From assembly GCF_027484945.1 (NCBI RefSeq), contig NZ_JAIXRZ010000024.1, positions 1 through 35,008 on the forward strand: a stretch of 35,008 bases of DNA, read 5' to 3'. Positions 22,275 through 30,749 of the stretch are shown here, piece after piece. Source of the stretch: Flavobacterium sp. Its GTDB lineage: Bacteria > Bacteroidota > Bacteroidia > Flavobacteriales > Flavobacteriaceae. Position 1 is the first letter of the stretch; the number at the start of each line of letters is the position of its first letter. A program made the position numbers and the translations under genes. The notes under the pieces were generated by a model, which worked only from the letters and a program-made list of their open reading frames with translations, had not been told where the DNA came from and ran no database searches.

Positions 22275-24308
22275 ATGAGAAAAATTTTATCTTTTTTATT
22301 TCTGTTGTCATTGACGATTGCTTCTGCGCAATCGAGTTGTGCTACAGCAGTGTCCGTAACCTTAAACTCAACGACTACAGCACCTGCATTCACTAATGAA
22401 ACAGGAACAGCGCCTTCTCTTTTATGTGGATTAGCGAATGGAGCGGGGACTAAAGGCAAATGGTATAGTTTTACACCCACACAAAACATGAGTGTTACAG
22501 TTTCTACCGTCTTACCACAAAACGGCACAAAAGATACACGACTCATTGTGTATTCGGGTGCTTGTACAGGATTAGTTTGTGTTGGTGCAAATGATGATTT
22601 TAATGGTGCAAATACCTCACAGGTTACCTTCAATGCAATTGCAGGGACTACATATACTATAGCTTTTGATAATCGTTACAGTCAGTCGACCTTTGACTTT
22701 ACTGTAATGGAGTCGGCACCAGCTGCTCCCGATCGTTTATCCTTTACCTCACAAGCTGTTGCAGGTATAACTGGAAATTACAACAATTGTGTTGTGGATA
22801 TGAATGGTGATTATAAAGATGATATTGTATCTGCAATTAGTACTACTCAATTGGCTATTTCCTACCAACAAGCGGGTGGTACATTTACTACTTCAACCTA
22901 TACAGTTGCCAGTACATCAGTATTGCCTTCATGGAGTATTGCTGCTGGAGATTATGATGGCAATGGATTTAATGATTTAATTTATGGTTCAGGTAGTGGC
23001 GTAGTTTTCTTAAAAGCAAACAGCACTGGGACTGGATTTACAACCGACAGAAAAACGCAAAGTTATTTAGTGCAGCGCACCAACTTTGTTGATATTAACA
23101 ATGACGGTAAATTAGACGCTTTCGCTTGTGATGATAATGCGCCTAACCGCTATTATATGAATGATGGAACCAATTTAAATCATGTTCAAGGAGGAATTGG
23201 TGATTTTGCTACAGGAGGTAATTATGCTACCAATTGGTTTGACTATGACAACGATGGTGACCTTGATGTGTATATTTCAAAATGTGGACAAGGAGGTTCA
23301 GGTGTTGGAGGAAATATTGACCAATTATTTAATAACAACGGATCAGGGGTATATACTAATGTTGCTGCTGCTGCCAATATGGCTAATCCCGAGCAAACAT
23401 GGTCTGGTGCAGTAGGCGATTTTAATAATGACGGTTGGGTTGATGTTGTGGTTGGCGTTAATTCAAATTCAAATGGTACTACCAATGTAAAAAGAAATAA
23501 TGGAGACGGTACATTCACAAGTGTAACCCAAGGTTCAGGGTATGACACCATAACAAGTGTGGGTAGAGAATATGTGGCTCAAGATTTTGATAATGATGGT
23601 TTCTTAGATGTATTGGGTGCCGGAAGAACCATTATGTTTGGCGATGGAGCATTCCATTTTACACCAAATCCAAATCAATATGCTATTTCTGATTATGATC
23701 GTCCAATCGGGGATTTAAATAATGATGGATTTCTAGATATTCAAAATGGAACGAATGTTTTGTTTAATAACGGGAATTCAAACAAATGGATAAAAATAAA
23801 TCTTCAAGGGGTACAAAGTAACCGAAATGGAATAGGGGCTCGAATAGAAATTTATGGTTCATGGGGGAAACAAATTAGAGATGTTTTAAGCGGTACAGGT
23901 TTTCAAAATATGAGTACACTAACGGCACATTTTGGAATTGGCCAAGCTACAGCAATTGATCAATTAATTATTAGATGGCCTTCGGGAATTGTAGATGTAA
24001 TTTCAAATCCGTTACCGAATCAAGCGCTATTGGTTGTTGAGGGTTCTTCAGTTTTAGGGAATGTTTCGTATTTAAATTCAACATTTACAGTTTATCCTAA
24101 CCCTGCATCGACGAGTTTGCAAATCAAAACTCCAGATAATATTGTGATAAAAAGCGCTCAAGTTTTTGATTTAACAGGTCGAATGATTCTTGATGCACCA
24201 ATGATCAACAATACCTTGAATATAGCAACCTTAAATACAGGAACCTATATTTTAGTAGTTGCTGATACCACAGGAAAAGCCTATTCACAACGATTTATAA
24301 AAGAGTAA
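22275..24308 (+). CDS. FG-GAP/VCBS repeat protein with ASPIC-UnbV domain and T9SS type A sorting domain
   Basis: The 677-residue secreted protein has a signal peptide ending at ASAQ (about 18). A pre-peptidase-C-like beta domain covers about 20-150. Several FG-GAP repeats follow, with D-x-D/N-x-D-G calcium loops such as GDYDGNGFNDL, DINNDGKLD, DYDNDGDLDVY, GDFNNDGWVDVV, DFDNDGFLDV and GDLNNDGFLD, consistent with a beta-propeller. An ASPIC/UnbV segment (about 515-590) contains GIGARIEIYG, TAHFGIGQ and IRWPSG. A type A sorting domain starts at YPNPAS (about 610) and ends GTYILVVADTTGK. It should be exported by Sec, crossed through the T9SS and cleaved or attached at the surface. Cotranscription with the diheme cytochrome suggests a joint surface role. 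Confidence 0.9.
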   Translation: MRKILSFLFLLSLTIASAQSSCATAVSVTLNSTTTAPAFTNETGTAPSLLCGLANGAGTKGKWYSFTPTQNMSVTVSTVLPQNGTKDTRLIVYSGACTGLVCVGANDDFNGANTSQVTFNAIAGTTYTIAFDNRYSQSTFDFTVMESAPAAPDRLSFTSQAVAGITGNYNNCVVDMNGDYKDDIVSAISTTQLAISYQQAGGTFTTSTYTVASTSVLPSWSIAAGDYDGNGFNDLIYGSGSGVVFLKANSTGTGFTTDRKTQSYLVQRTNFVDINNDGKLDAFACDDNAPNRYYMNDGTNLNHVQGGIGDFATGGNYATNWFDYDNDGDLDVYISKCGQGGSGVGGNIDQLFNNNGSGVYTNVAAAANMANPEQTWSGAVGDFNNDGWVDVVVGVNSNSNGTTNVKRNNGDGTFTSVTQGSGYDTITSVGREYVAQDFDNDGFLDVLGAGRTIMFGDGAFHFTPNPNQYAISDYDRPIGDLNNDGFLDIQNGTNVLFNNGNSNKWIKINLQGVQSNRNGIGARIEIYGSWGKQIRDVLSGTGFQNMSTLTAHFGIGQATAIDQLIIRWPSGIVDVISNPLPNQALLVVEGSSVLGNVSYLNSTFTVYPNPASTSLQIKTPDNIVIKSAQVFDLTGRMILDAPMINNTLNIATLNTGTYILVVADTTGKAYSQRFIKE

Positions 24309-24366
24309 TTTTTCCTAAGAAGGATATTTAAGGAATATTCAATAGTATATTTAAATGATTTAAAAG

Positions 24367-24404
24367 ACCAGGATTTTAGTGTTATAGCTTGTCCTGGTTT
24401 TTTT
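24367..24404 (+). terminator. Terminator after the FG-GAP gene
   Basis: ACCAGGA (24367-24373) pairs with TCCTGGT (24392-24398) around an 18-base loop, followed by seven T. The long loop lowers confidence. Confidence 0.65.
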
Positions 24405-24510
24405 ATCATTGAAATGGGGAGTCGCTAGTTTCGTAAATCTATTCTATTGATTTTCTATAAAATCCATTCTTTTTTCTTAAATTTCAAAAATCAAAATCGA
24501 ACCCGCGCTG

Positions 24511-27500
24511 ATGAGAACTAGTATACTATTTTTACTTTTAGTGATTTTTAATGGTAGTGTAAGTGCACAAGTGCCGGTAAATTCACCCACGCCTTATTTT
24601 CTTTGCGACATGGCAAATGATGGAGTGGAAACCTATGATTTAAGTCTTAAAAATGCAGAAATTCTTGGAAATTTATCACCAAATAATTACACGGTTTCCT
24701 ATCATATAAGTTCAATCGATGCAAATACGGGATCATTTCCACTACCCTTGCTTTATACAAATTCGGCTTGGAACCTGGTAGTTTATCCACGGGTAACCGA
24801 AAATGCAAACCCCAATAATTTTGGAGTAACAATTTTGGAATTGGGATTAAATCAACAACCCAACGCTCCCACGGTTACCGTGACGGCTTGTTCAAATACC
24901 CCTGGTGCACCTTGCTTTGATTTAACATCTATAAACAACTCAATTACAGGAGGTAATCCTGATTTGGCTATTCAGTATTTTCAAATGCAAGCCGACGCGT
25001 ATGCCGGTTCAAATCCATTAGTCAATCCGAGTTGTTATATGAGTTTGGTTGCAACACCTACGCTTTTACCGGTATATTATCGAATTGTTAATTTGACTAC
25101 CGGTTGTTTTAATGTAGGTTCGATTCAATTGGTGTATGTTATGTGCAGCACCTGTCCTTTACCCAATGTTTCTACAGGTTCGATTACTCAAAATGGAGCA
25201 GAGATAAATTTGAATACAGTTGCTTCTAATCCGATTGTAGGATGGGAGCTTGCTGTTCAACCCGTTGGTGGACCACCTCCCAATCAAGGAGTTTTTGTTT
25301 CTGCTTCAACGGCTATTTATTATTTGACCGGACTTCAATGTGGAACAAGTTATGAAGTATATGCAAAAACAATTTGTGCCAACAATCCTTACGATTCGAG
25401 TACTTGGTCGGGCCCAATCAATTTTACTACTACTGCCTGCGGTCCTCAATATGGTCAACCGCTTTCTTTTCAAGCCTGTGTAGATGGAACCAACTTAGCG
25501 TGTTTTGATTTGACAACAAATAATGCGCCTTTATTGGGAACTCATGATCCGAATCAGCATACCATTACCTACCATTTAAGTCCCAATGAAGCACAAGTGG
25601 GTGTAAATCCAATCGATACTAATTTTTGCACTGGGGTAGGATCAAATATGGTATATGCACGAGTAGCTCGAAATGACGGAAGCTATTTTACATCTGTAGT
25701 GTTTTTTTATGTAGAATCGTATCGATACAATACAACCCCTAACCAAGAGTATTCGCAATGTGATCAAGACAATAATGGAGTAATTGTATTCAATTTAACC
25801 ACATTGTCCGCTCAACTGAATTCTACAAACACCTTTGAATATTATTTATCAACTCCTGCGGCTGAGAGTCAACAGAATCCAATTGCTTCTCCATCGGCAT
25901 TTACTGTCAATGTGCAAGGCAATTCAATTCCGATTTACATCCGAGAAATAATCCCTAATGCCTGTGATACGATACATATTTTTAGTATTCGAACCTTTGG
26001 TAATTGCAACACGGCTTCAACCTGTCAAGGAGCAAATTCGTTATGCGGAAATCTAGGTATTCCTTTTGCCAATACAGTAAATATCGCATCAACTGGTCCT
26101 TCAGGATGTTTAAACACAACACCTAACCCTACTTGGTTTTATATGCCCGTTAGCCAAGCGGGTGTTTTAAATTTGCGAATAGAACAAAATATGGATGTAA
26201 GTTTCTTTGGACCGCAGTTGGATGTAGATTATGCAATTTATGGCCCATTTACCGATCCTTTATCGGCTTGCATGCAAACTACTCCAAATACAATTGTGAG
26301 CTGTAGTTATTCAGCTGCTACTATTGAATATCCATCCTTTTATGCGCAGGCGGGAAAATATTATTTAGTGATGGTAACTAATTTTAGTAATTCACCAGGA
26401 TATATTCGTATAAGTAATATGGGTAGTCAGGCGGTAATTGATTGTAGTGGAATGCAATTTCAAGCTTTTTTGGACAGCAATTCAAATGGAACTATGGATA
26501 CTGGAGAAGCGCCGTTTCCTCTTGGGGGTTATACCTTTGAGCTAAATAATGATGGTGTAATTCATAATTATTCCAATCCCTTTGGATCTCTTTCAATATA
26601 TGATTTAAACGCAGCAAATACCTATGATGTAGGTTTTACTATTCAGTCCAATTATGCTAGCATGTATGCAGTAAATCCGGCTACGCTGTCTAATTTATCC
26701 ATAACACCCGGAAGTGGTATTCAAAATTATTATTTTCCAATAACGGTTGCTCAGGCTTACAATGATTTGTCTGTTTACCTAGTTAGTATGAGTTCGCCAC
26801 GACCAGGATTTCTTCATACACAACGGGTATATTATAAAAATTTAGGCAATCAATTAATTACTACTGGAGCTGTAAATTATACAAAGGATTCTCGTTTAAC
26901 TCTTGTAGGTTTGCCTTCTGGTGCTACAGCTACTACCAATGGTTTGACTTATGGGTTTGCTAATTTGGCTCCTTTTGAAACGCGTTATTTTGATATCACG
27001 CTTCAAGTTCCAGCAGTGCCACTGGTAAATTCGGGAGATGTTTTGGTATCTACTGCTGCTATAACGCCTTTAAATGGCGATTCAGTTCCAACCAACAACG
27101 ATTTTAGTTTGAGTGAATTGGTTGTCAATGCTTACGATCCCAATGATAAAATGGAAGCTCATGGTAGAGAAATTGTACATGAGCAGTTTACCACTGATGA
27201 TTATTTATATTATACGATTCGTTTTGAAAATACAGGAACGGCAAGCGCGATTAATGTTCGCATAACCGATGAATTGGACGCGCAGTTGGACGAAACTACG
27301 GTAGCTGTAGTAGCGTCGAGTCATTCGTATAATTTAGATCGAATCGGGTCGCAACTTACATTTAATTTCCCTTTGATAGACTTACCGGTTTCTGTAGCAA
27401 ATACATTAATAGGGAAAGGATTTATTGTGTTCAAAGTAAAACCTCGTCCAGGATTTGCGATTGGGGATTTAATTCCAAACACAGCCTCTATTTATTTTGA

Positions 27501-27819
27501 TTTTAACCCTCCTATTATTACCAATACATTTGAAACCCTATTCGTAGCTCCGCTTGCTACAACTGAATTTGATTCAAATAGGGTAACGATTTATCCAAAT
27601 CCTACGAGTTCTAGCATTACACTTGATTTTGGAGCGTTACCTAGTGGAGGTTTAAAGCTTGAAATTTTCTCCCAATTAGGTGCTTTAGTAACAGAACAAA
27701 CCCTGTCGGGGACTACGCATGATCACATAGACGTGAGTAAACTAGAAAGTGGGCTCTATATGCTACGGATTACTACTGCTGATCAAAAGAAATTCGACTA
27801 TAAACTCGTTAAGAACTAA
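24511..27819 (+). CDS. Large modular surface protein with T9SS type A sorting domain
   Basis: The 1102-residue protein has a signal peptide (about 1-19, ending VSAQ). Its N-terminal half carries at least three copies of a module seen as a Cys/Asp-rich turn (CDMANDG, CDQDNNG), then YHISSIDA / YHLSPNEA / YYLSTPAA. A fibronectin III-like domain lies between (about 218-308, with LQCGTSYEVYAKT). The middle has FQAFLDSNSNGTMDTGE (about 650-666), like the B-type repeats of Sdr proteins. After AYDPNDKMEAHG (about 881) comes a conserved beta domain with YTIRFENTGTASA and ASIYFDFNPPI that often precedes sorting domains. The type A sorting domain starts IYPNPTS (about 1029). Probably adhesion or matrix-related. 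It stands alone between two terminators. Confidence 0.88.
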   Translation: MRTSILFLLLVIFNGSVSAQVPVNSPTPYFLCDMANDGVETYDLSLKNAEILGNLSPNNYTVSYHISSIDANTGSFPLPLLYTNSAWNLVVYPRVTENANPNNFGVTILELGLNQQPNAPTVTVTACSNTPGAPCFDLTSINNSITGGNPDLAIQYFQMQADAYAGSNPLVNPSCYMSLVATPTLLPVYYRIVNLTTGCFNVGSIQLVYVMCSTCPLPNVSTGSITQNGAEINLNTVASNPIVGWELAVQPVGGPPPNQGVFVSASTAIYYLTGLQCGTSYEVYAKTICANNPYDSSTWSGPINFTTTACGPQYGQPLSFQACVDGTNLACFDLTTNNAPLLGTHDPNQHTITYHLSPNEAQVGVNPIDTNFCTGVGSNMVYARVARNDGSYFTSVVFFYVESYRYNTTPNQEYSQCDQDNNGVIVFNLTTLSAQLNSTNTFEYYLSTPAAESQQNPIASPSAFTVNVQGNSIPIYIREIIPNACDTIHIFSIRTFGNCNTASTCQGANSLCGNLGIPFANTVNIASTGPSGCLNTTPNPTWFYMPVSQAGVLNLRIEQNMDVSFFGPQLDVDYAIYGPFTDPLSACMQTTPNTIVSCSYSAATIEYPSFYAQAGKYYLVMVTNFSNSPGYIRISNMGSQAVIDCSGMQFQAFLDSNSNGTMDTGEAPFPLGGYTFELNNDGVIHNYSNPFGSLSIYDLNAANTYDVGFTIQSNYASMYAVNPATLSNLSITPGSGIQNYYFPITVAQAYNDLSVYLVSMSSPRPGFLHTQRVYYKNLGNQLITTGAVNYTKDSRLTLVGLPSGATATTNGLTYGFANLAPFETRYFDITLQVPAVPLVNSGDVLVSTAAITPLNGDSVPTNNDFSLSELVVNAYDPNDKMEAHGREIVHEQFTTDDYLYYTIRFENTGTASAINVRITDELDAQLDETTVAVVASSHSYNLDRIGSQLTFNFPLIDLPVSVANTLIGKGFIVFKVKPRPGFAIGDLIPNTASIYFDFNPPIITNTFETLFVAPLATTEFDSNRVTIYPNPTSSSITLDFGALPSGGLKLEIFSQLGALVTEQTLSGTTHDHIDVSKLESGLYMLRITTADQKKFDYKLVKN

Positions 27820-27820
27820 A

Positions 27821-27850
27821 AATAATGGCTGTGGAATCACAGCCATTATT
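27821..27850. terminator. Strong, probably bidirectional terminator
   Basis: AATAATGGCTGTG (27821-27833) and CACAGCCATTATT (27838-27850) make a perfect thirteen-pair stem with a four-base loop. T-rich sequence follows on the plus side and an A-run precedes it, so it can serve both converging genes. Confidence 0.9.
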
Positions 27851-27948
27851 TATTTAAAATTGTACCCTCCACCAAAAAGGGTTAAAAGCCTTTAAGGGTA
27901 AAGTTGATTACGAGAATGAATTTCGAAAGCGAATAGAATGCTAAAAGA

Positions 27949-29715
27949 TTACTTTGAACGAGTAATCCATTGGTTTACTTTTTGTTCCAACAAAGCCAAT
28001 GGCATTACACCCGACTCCAATACAATTTGATGAAATTGCTTGATATCAAAGTCTTTTCCTAGCTTTTTTTGTGCGTTATCGCGTAACTCACGTATTTTTA
28101 ATTGACCAATTTTGTAGGATAAGGCTTGACCTGGAATTGCCATGTAGCGTTCAATTTCGGCAATAATACTAGCTTCACTTTCGGCTTCGTTTTCAAGTGA
28201 AAACTGAATGGCTTGTTCGCGTGTCCAGCCTTTGGTATGTATTCCAGTATCTACAACCAAGCGAATTGCCCGGTGCATTTCATTGCTTAACATTCCAAAA
28301 TATTGAAACGGGTCTTTATACAATCCCAGTTCGGTACCTAAGCTTTCGGTATATAGAGCCCACCCTTCACCATAAGCGCCAAACCAATTGAATTTTCGGA
28401 AATCGGGTAAAGCTTTGTTTTCTTGTTGTAAAGAAATTTGAAAATGATGCCCCGGAATTGCTTCATGCAAAAATAGATCTTCGTCTCCATAATAATTGTA
28501 TTTTGCAATATCAGGAATCGGCACATAAAAAGTGCCCGGGCGCGATCCATCGGCTGCTCCTTGAACATATTCAGCACTTGCTGTTTTTTCGCGAAAAGCT
28601 TCGGTACGCTTTATACGAAATGGCGTTTTGGGTTGCAATGCAAAGAGTTTGTCTACATTGGGTTTGATGGTCGTATGAATTTTTTCAAAATTAGCGATTA
28701 CCTCTTCCGGAGTTTTAAAAGGCATAAGTTCTTTTTTATTGCGAACAAAATCAAAAAATGCTATGATACTCCCCTGGAACCCAACCTGAGTTTTCACTTT
28801 TTCCATTTCCATTTTGATACGCGCAACTTCTTTCAACCCGAGTTCATGAATTTCGTTCGGACTTTTAGTGGTCGTTGTCCATTGCTTTGCTAATGAAGTA
28901 TACCATGCATTACCTCCCGACAAACTGCCAATTCCACTGGTTTTTCGTGCTATTGGTAAATAGTCGTTTATTAAAAAAGTAACCATACGTTCATACGAGG
29001 GCACCAAGCGCTTTTGAATAGATTGCTTGTATTCTTGAGCTAATTGGTCTTGTGTAACCCGGTCAATTGACTTTGGAAATTTTGTAATAGCCGAGTAGAA
29101 TAAATGCTTTTCGGGTTGGTCGGTAACCATTTCCTCAAATTGAGGAAGTAATTTTTCTGCGAGTGCCTTGGGCAAAACATAATTTTTTGCCATTCCTTTT
29201 TTCATATAAACTTGAGCAGAATCCATCCATTGTGCGAATAGGTCCATACGTTTCAGAAAATTGCGGTAATCCTTTTCGTTTTTAAAGGGTTGCGCACTTT
29301 CTGCACCTGCATATTGTCCCATGGTAAGATGTGTTCCCGAAAATTGATTTAGCGGAATCAGATTGCTCGGGTGTTGGAGCATTTCTTTACCTACCTGCAC
29401 TTCCCATTTTATTATGTCGTAACTAATTTTCTCTTCAGATGTTAATTCTTCGTAATTTACTTTTTTTAATGCTTTTTCTGTGTTTTCAAAAAACACTTTT
29501 TGTTCATTACGGTAACTATCCGTCATTTCAAATTGCAATTGATCATTAAATTGCGATTCGCCATTTACTGTTGCTTCTAAAGGATTTAATCGATTTTTGC
29601 CATCGAAATAATCTTTGGTTATTTGGGTAAAATCAACTTCTGATTGTTTTGATCCGCAGCTAGTAAACAAAACAAGAAAAGTTGTTATTGCTAATAAATA
29701 GTGTGTTTTTTTCAT
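27949..29715 (-). CDS. DUF885 family lipoprotein, putative zinc metallopeptidase
   Basis: The 588-residue protein has a lipoprotein signal (LFTSC, Cys20). The residues after the cysteine (GSKQ) are not an export signal, so it probably faces the periplasm. HEAIPGHH (417-424) and EGWALYTE (450-457) are the conserved DUF885 motifs and resemble the zinc-binding H-E-x-x-H plus downstream Glu of gluzincin peptidases. The first His and the H-H pair make the active-site pattern H-E-A-x-P-G-H-H of this family. It may digest small peptides; no substrate is known. It follows nfu by 11 bases on the same strand, so the two are co-transcribed, though a functional link is not obvious. Confidence 0.88.
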   Translation of the reverse strand: MKKTHYLLAITTFLVLFTSCGSKQSEVDFTQITKDYFDGKNRLNPLEATVNGESQFNDQLQFEMTDSYRNEQKVFFENTEKALKKVNYEELTSEEKISYDIIKWEVQVGKEMLQHPSNLIPLNQFSGTHLTMGQYAGAESAQPFKNEKDYRNFLKRMDLFAQWMDSAQVYMKKGMAKNYVLPKALAEKLLPQFEEMVTDQPEKHLFYSAITKFPKSIDRVTQDQLAQEYKQSIQKRLVPSYERMVTFLINDYLPIARKTSGIGSLSGGNAWYTSLAKQWTTTTKSPNEIHELGLKEVARIKMEMEKVKTQVGFQGSIIAFFDFVRNKKELMPFKTPEEVIANFEKIHTTIKPNVDKLFALQPKTPFRIKRTEAFREKTASAEYVQGAADGSRPGTFYVPIPDIAKYNYYGDEDLFLHEAIPGHHFQISLQQENKALPDFRKFNWFGAYGEGWALYTESLGTELGLYKDPFQYFGMLSNEMHRAIRLVVDTGIHTKGWTREQAIQFSLENEAESEASIIAEIERYMAIPGQALSYKIGQLKIRELRDNAQKKLGKDFDIKQFHQIVLESGVMPLALLEQKVNQWITRSK

Positions 29716-29726
29716 TTTTTTTATGA

Positions 29727-30620
29727 TTAAGAATTCAAAGCCTCGACGATAATATCTTGGTCGTTTAACATGTCTTTGAGCATATTTTCAATTCCATTTT
29801 TCAACGTAAAGGTCGAAGATGGACAACCGTTGCATGACCCTTGTAAAACCACTTTTACCCGTTTGGTAGATTCATCAAATGAATCAAACAGTATATTGCC
29901 CCCATCTGCAGCAACGGCTGGCTTTACATATTCTTCCAGAATATTAATGATTTGTTGCGAGGTGGTATCGAGTTTGTCAAAATTTTTGATTTGTTGTTTC
30001 TCTTGTTGAGGTATGCTTTGTACTAACGTTTCATCTACAACCACACCACCGTTTTCAATGTATTCTTTAATGAATGTTCGCATTTCAAGCGTAATTTCGT
30101 CCCAAGAAGCGACTTCATATTTGGTAATAGAAATATAATTTTCATCGATAAATAGTTCTTTTATAAAAGGAAATTGGAAAAGTGCTTTCGCCAAGGGTGA
30201 GGCTTGACAATCATCGATGCTTTTACATTCAATCGCATGCGAAGTGATTTTGCGATTAATAACAAATTTCAACGTCGCTGGATTGGGTGTGGTTTCGCCA
30301 TAGACAGAAATGGGGATTTTTTTTGATGTAGTGTCTTCAATCACAATTGTACCACCGTCGTTGACAAAAGCTTCAATTTGTGCAGCAACTTCTTCTTGAA
30401 CATCTGACCATTCTACAATGCTAAAGCGTTCAATAGCAATAAAATTACCTGAGATATAGACCGTTTTGACAAAAGGAAGGTAAAATAACTTTTGTGCAAG
30501 AGGCGAATTTTTAGTTTCGTCGATATTTTTGTATTCGTAATTTCTTCCTTTCGTAATAAACTCTGGAAATTCGAATTTTAGTATCGTTGGATTTTGGGTT
30601 TCTTTTATTGAAATTTTCAT
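29727..30620 (-). CDS. NifU-family Fe-S scaffold protein (Nfu) with two N-terminal domains
   Basis: The 297-residue protein has a C-terminal NifU domain with the cluster-binding C-x-x-C at Cys263 and Cys266 (GSCNGCPSS) preceded by PAVAADGGNILF. Upstream are two copies of the Nfu N-terminal domain: residues about 1-95 (ETQNPTILKFEF, NSPLAQKLFYLPFVKTVYIS, IAIERF) and about 105-200 (ETTPNPATLKFVI, ASPLAKALFQFPFIKELFID, ISITKYE). Most bacterial Nfu proteins have one or none. It should carry Fe-S clusters to apoproteins in the cytoplasm. First gene of a pair with the DUF885 gene, read from a -7 box 30 bases upstream. Confidence 0.92.
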   Translation of the reverse strand: MKISIKETQNPTILKFEFPEFITKGRNYEYKNIDETKNSPLAQKLFYLPFVKTVYISGNFIAIERFSIVEWSDVQEEVAAQIEAFVNDGGTIVIEDTTSKKIPISVYGETTPNPATLKFVINRKITSHAIECKSIDDCQASPLAKALFQFPFIKELFIDENYISITKYEVASWDEITLEMRTFIKEYIENGGVVVDETLVQSIPQQEKQQIKNFDKLDTTSQQIINILEEYVKPAVAADGGNILFDSFDESTKRVKVVLQGSCNGCPSSTFTLKNGIENMLKDMLNDQDIIVEALNS

Positions 30621-30649
30621 AGTTTTAAGGGTAATTTCTGCAAATTTAA

Positions 30650-30657
30650 CAAAGATA
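30650..30657 (-). promoter_or_regulatory. -7 box of the nfu-DUF885 pair
   Basis: Minus strand reads TATCTTTG, perfect TAnnTTTG, 30 bases before the nfu start. It lies 15 bases from the divergent -7 box of the large repeat gene. Confidence 0.5.
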
Positions 30658-30672
30658 TTTTGGGAGAAATAC

Positions 30673-30680
30673 TATATTTG
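30673..30680 (+). promoter_or_regulatory. -7 box of the large repeat-protein gene
   Basis: TATATTTG, perfect TAnnTTTG, 70 bases before the ATG at 30750. The predicted leader contains a 13-base palindrome ATCCTTTAAGGAT at 30715-30727. Confidence 0.5.
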
Positions 30681-30749
30681 AAGTTTTAAATAATTATTTA
30701 ACACTATAGACGTTATCCTTTAAGGATTGCACTTCAAATTTAAGAGCAA

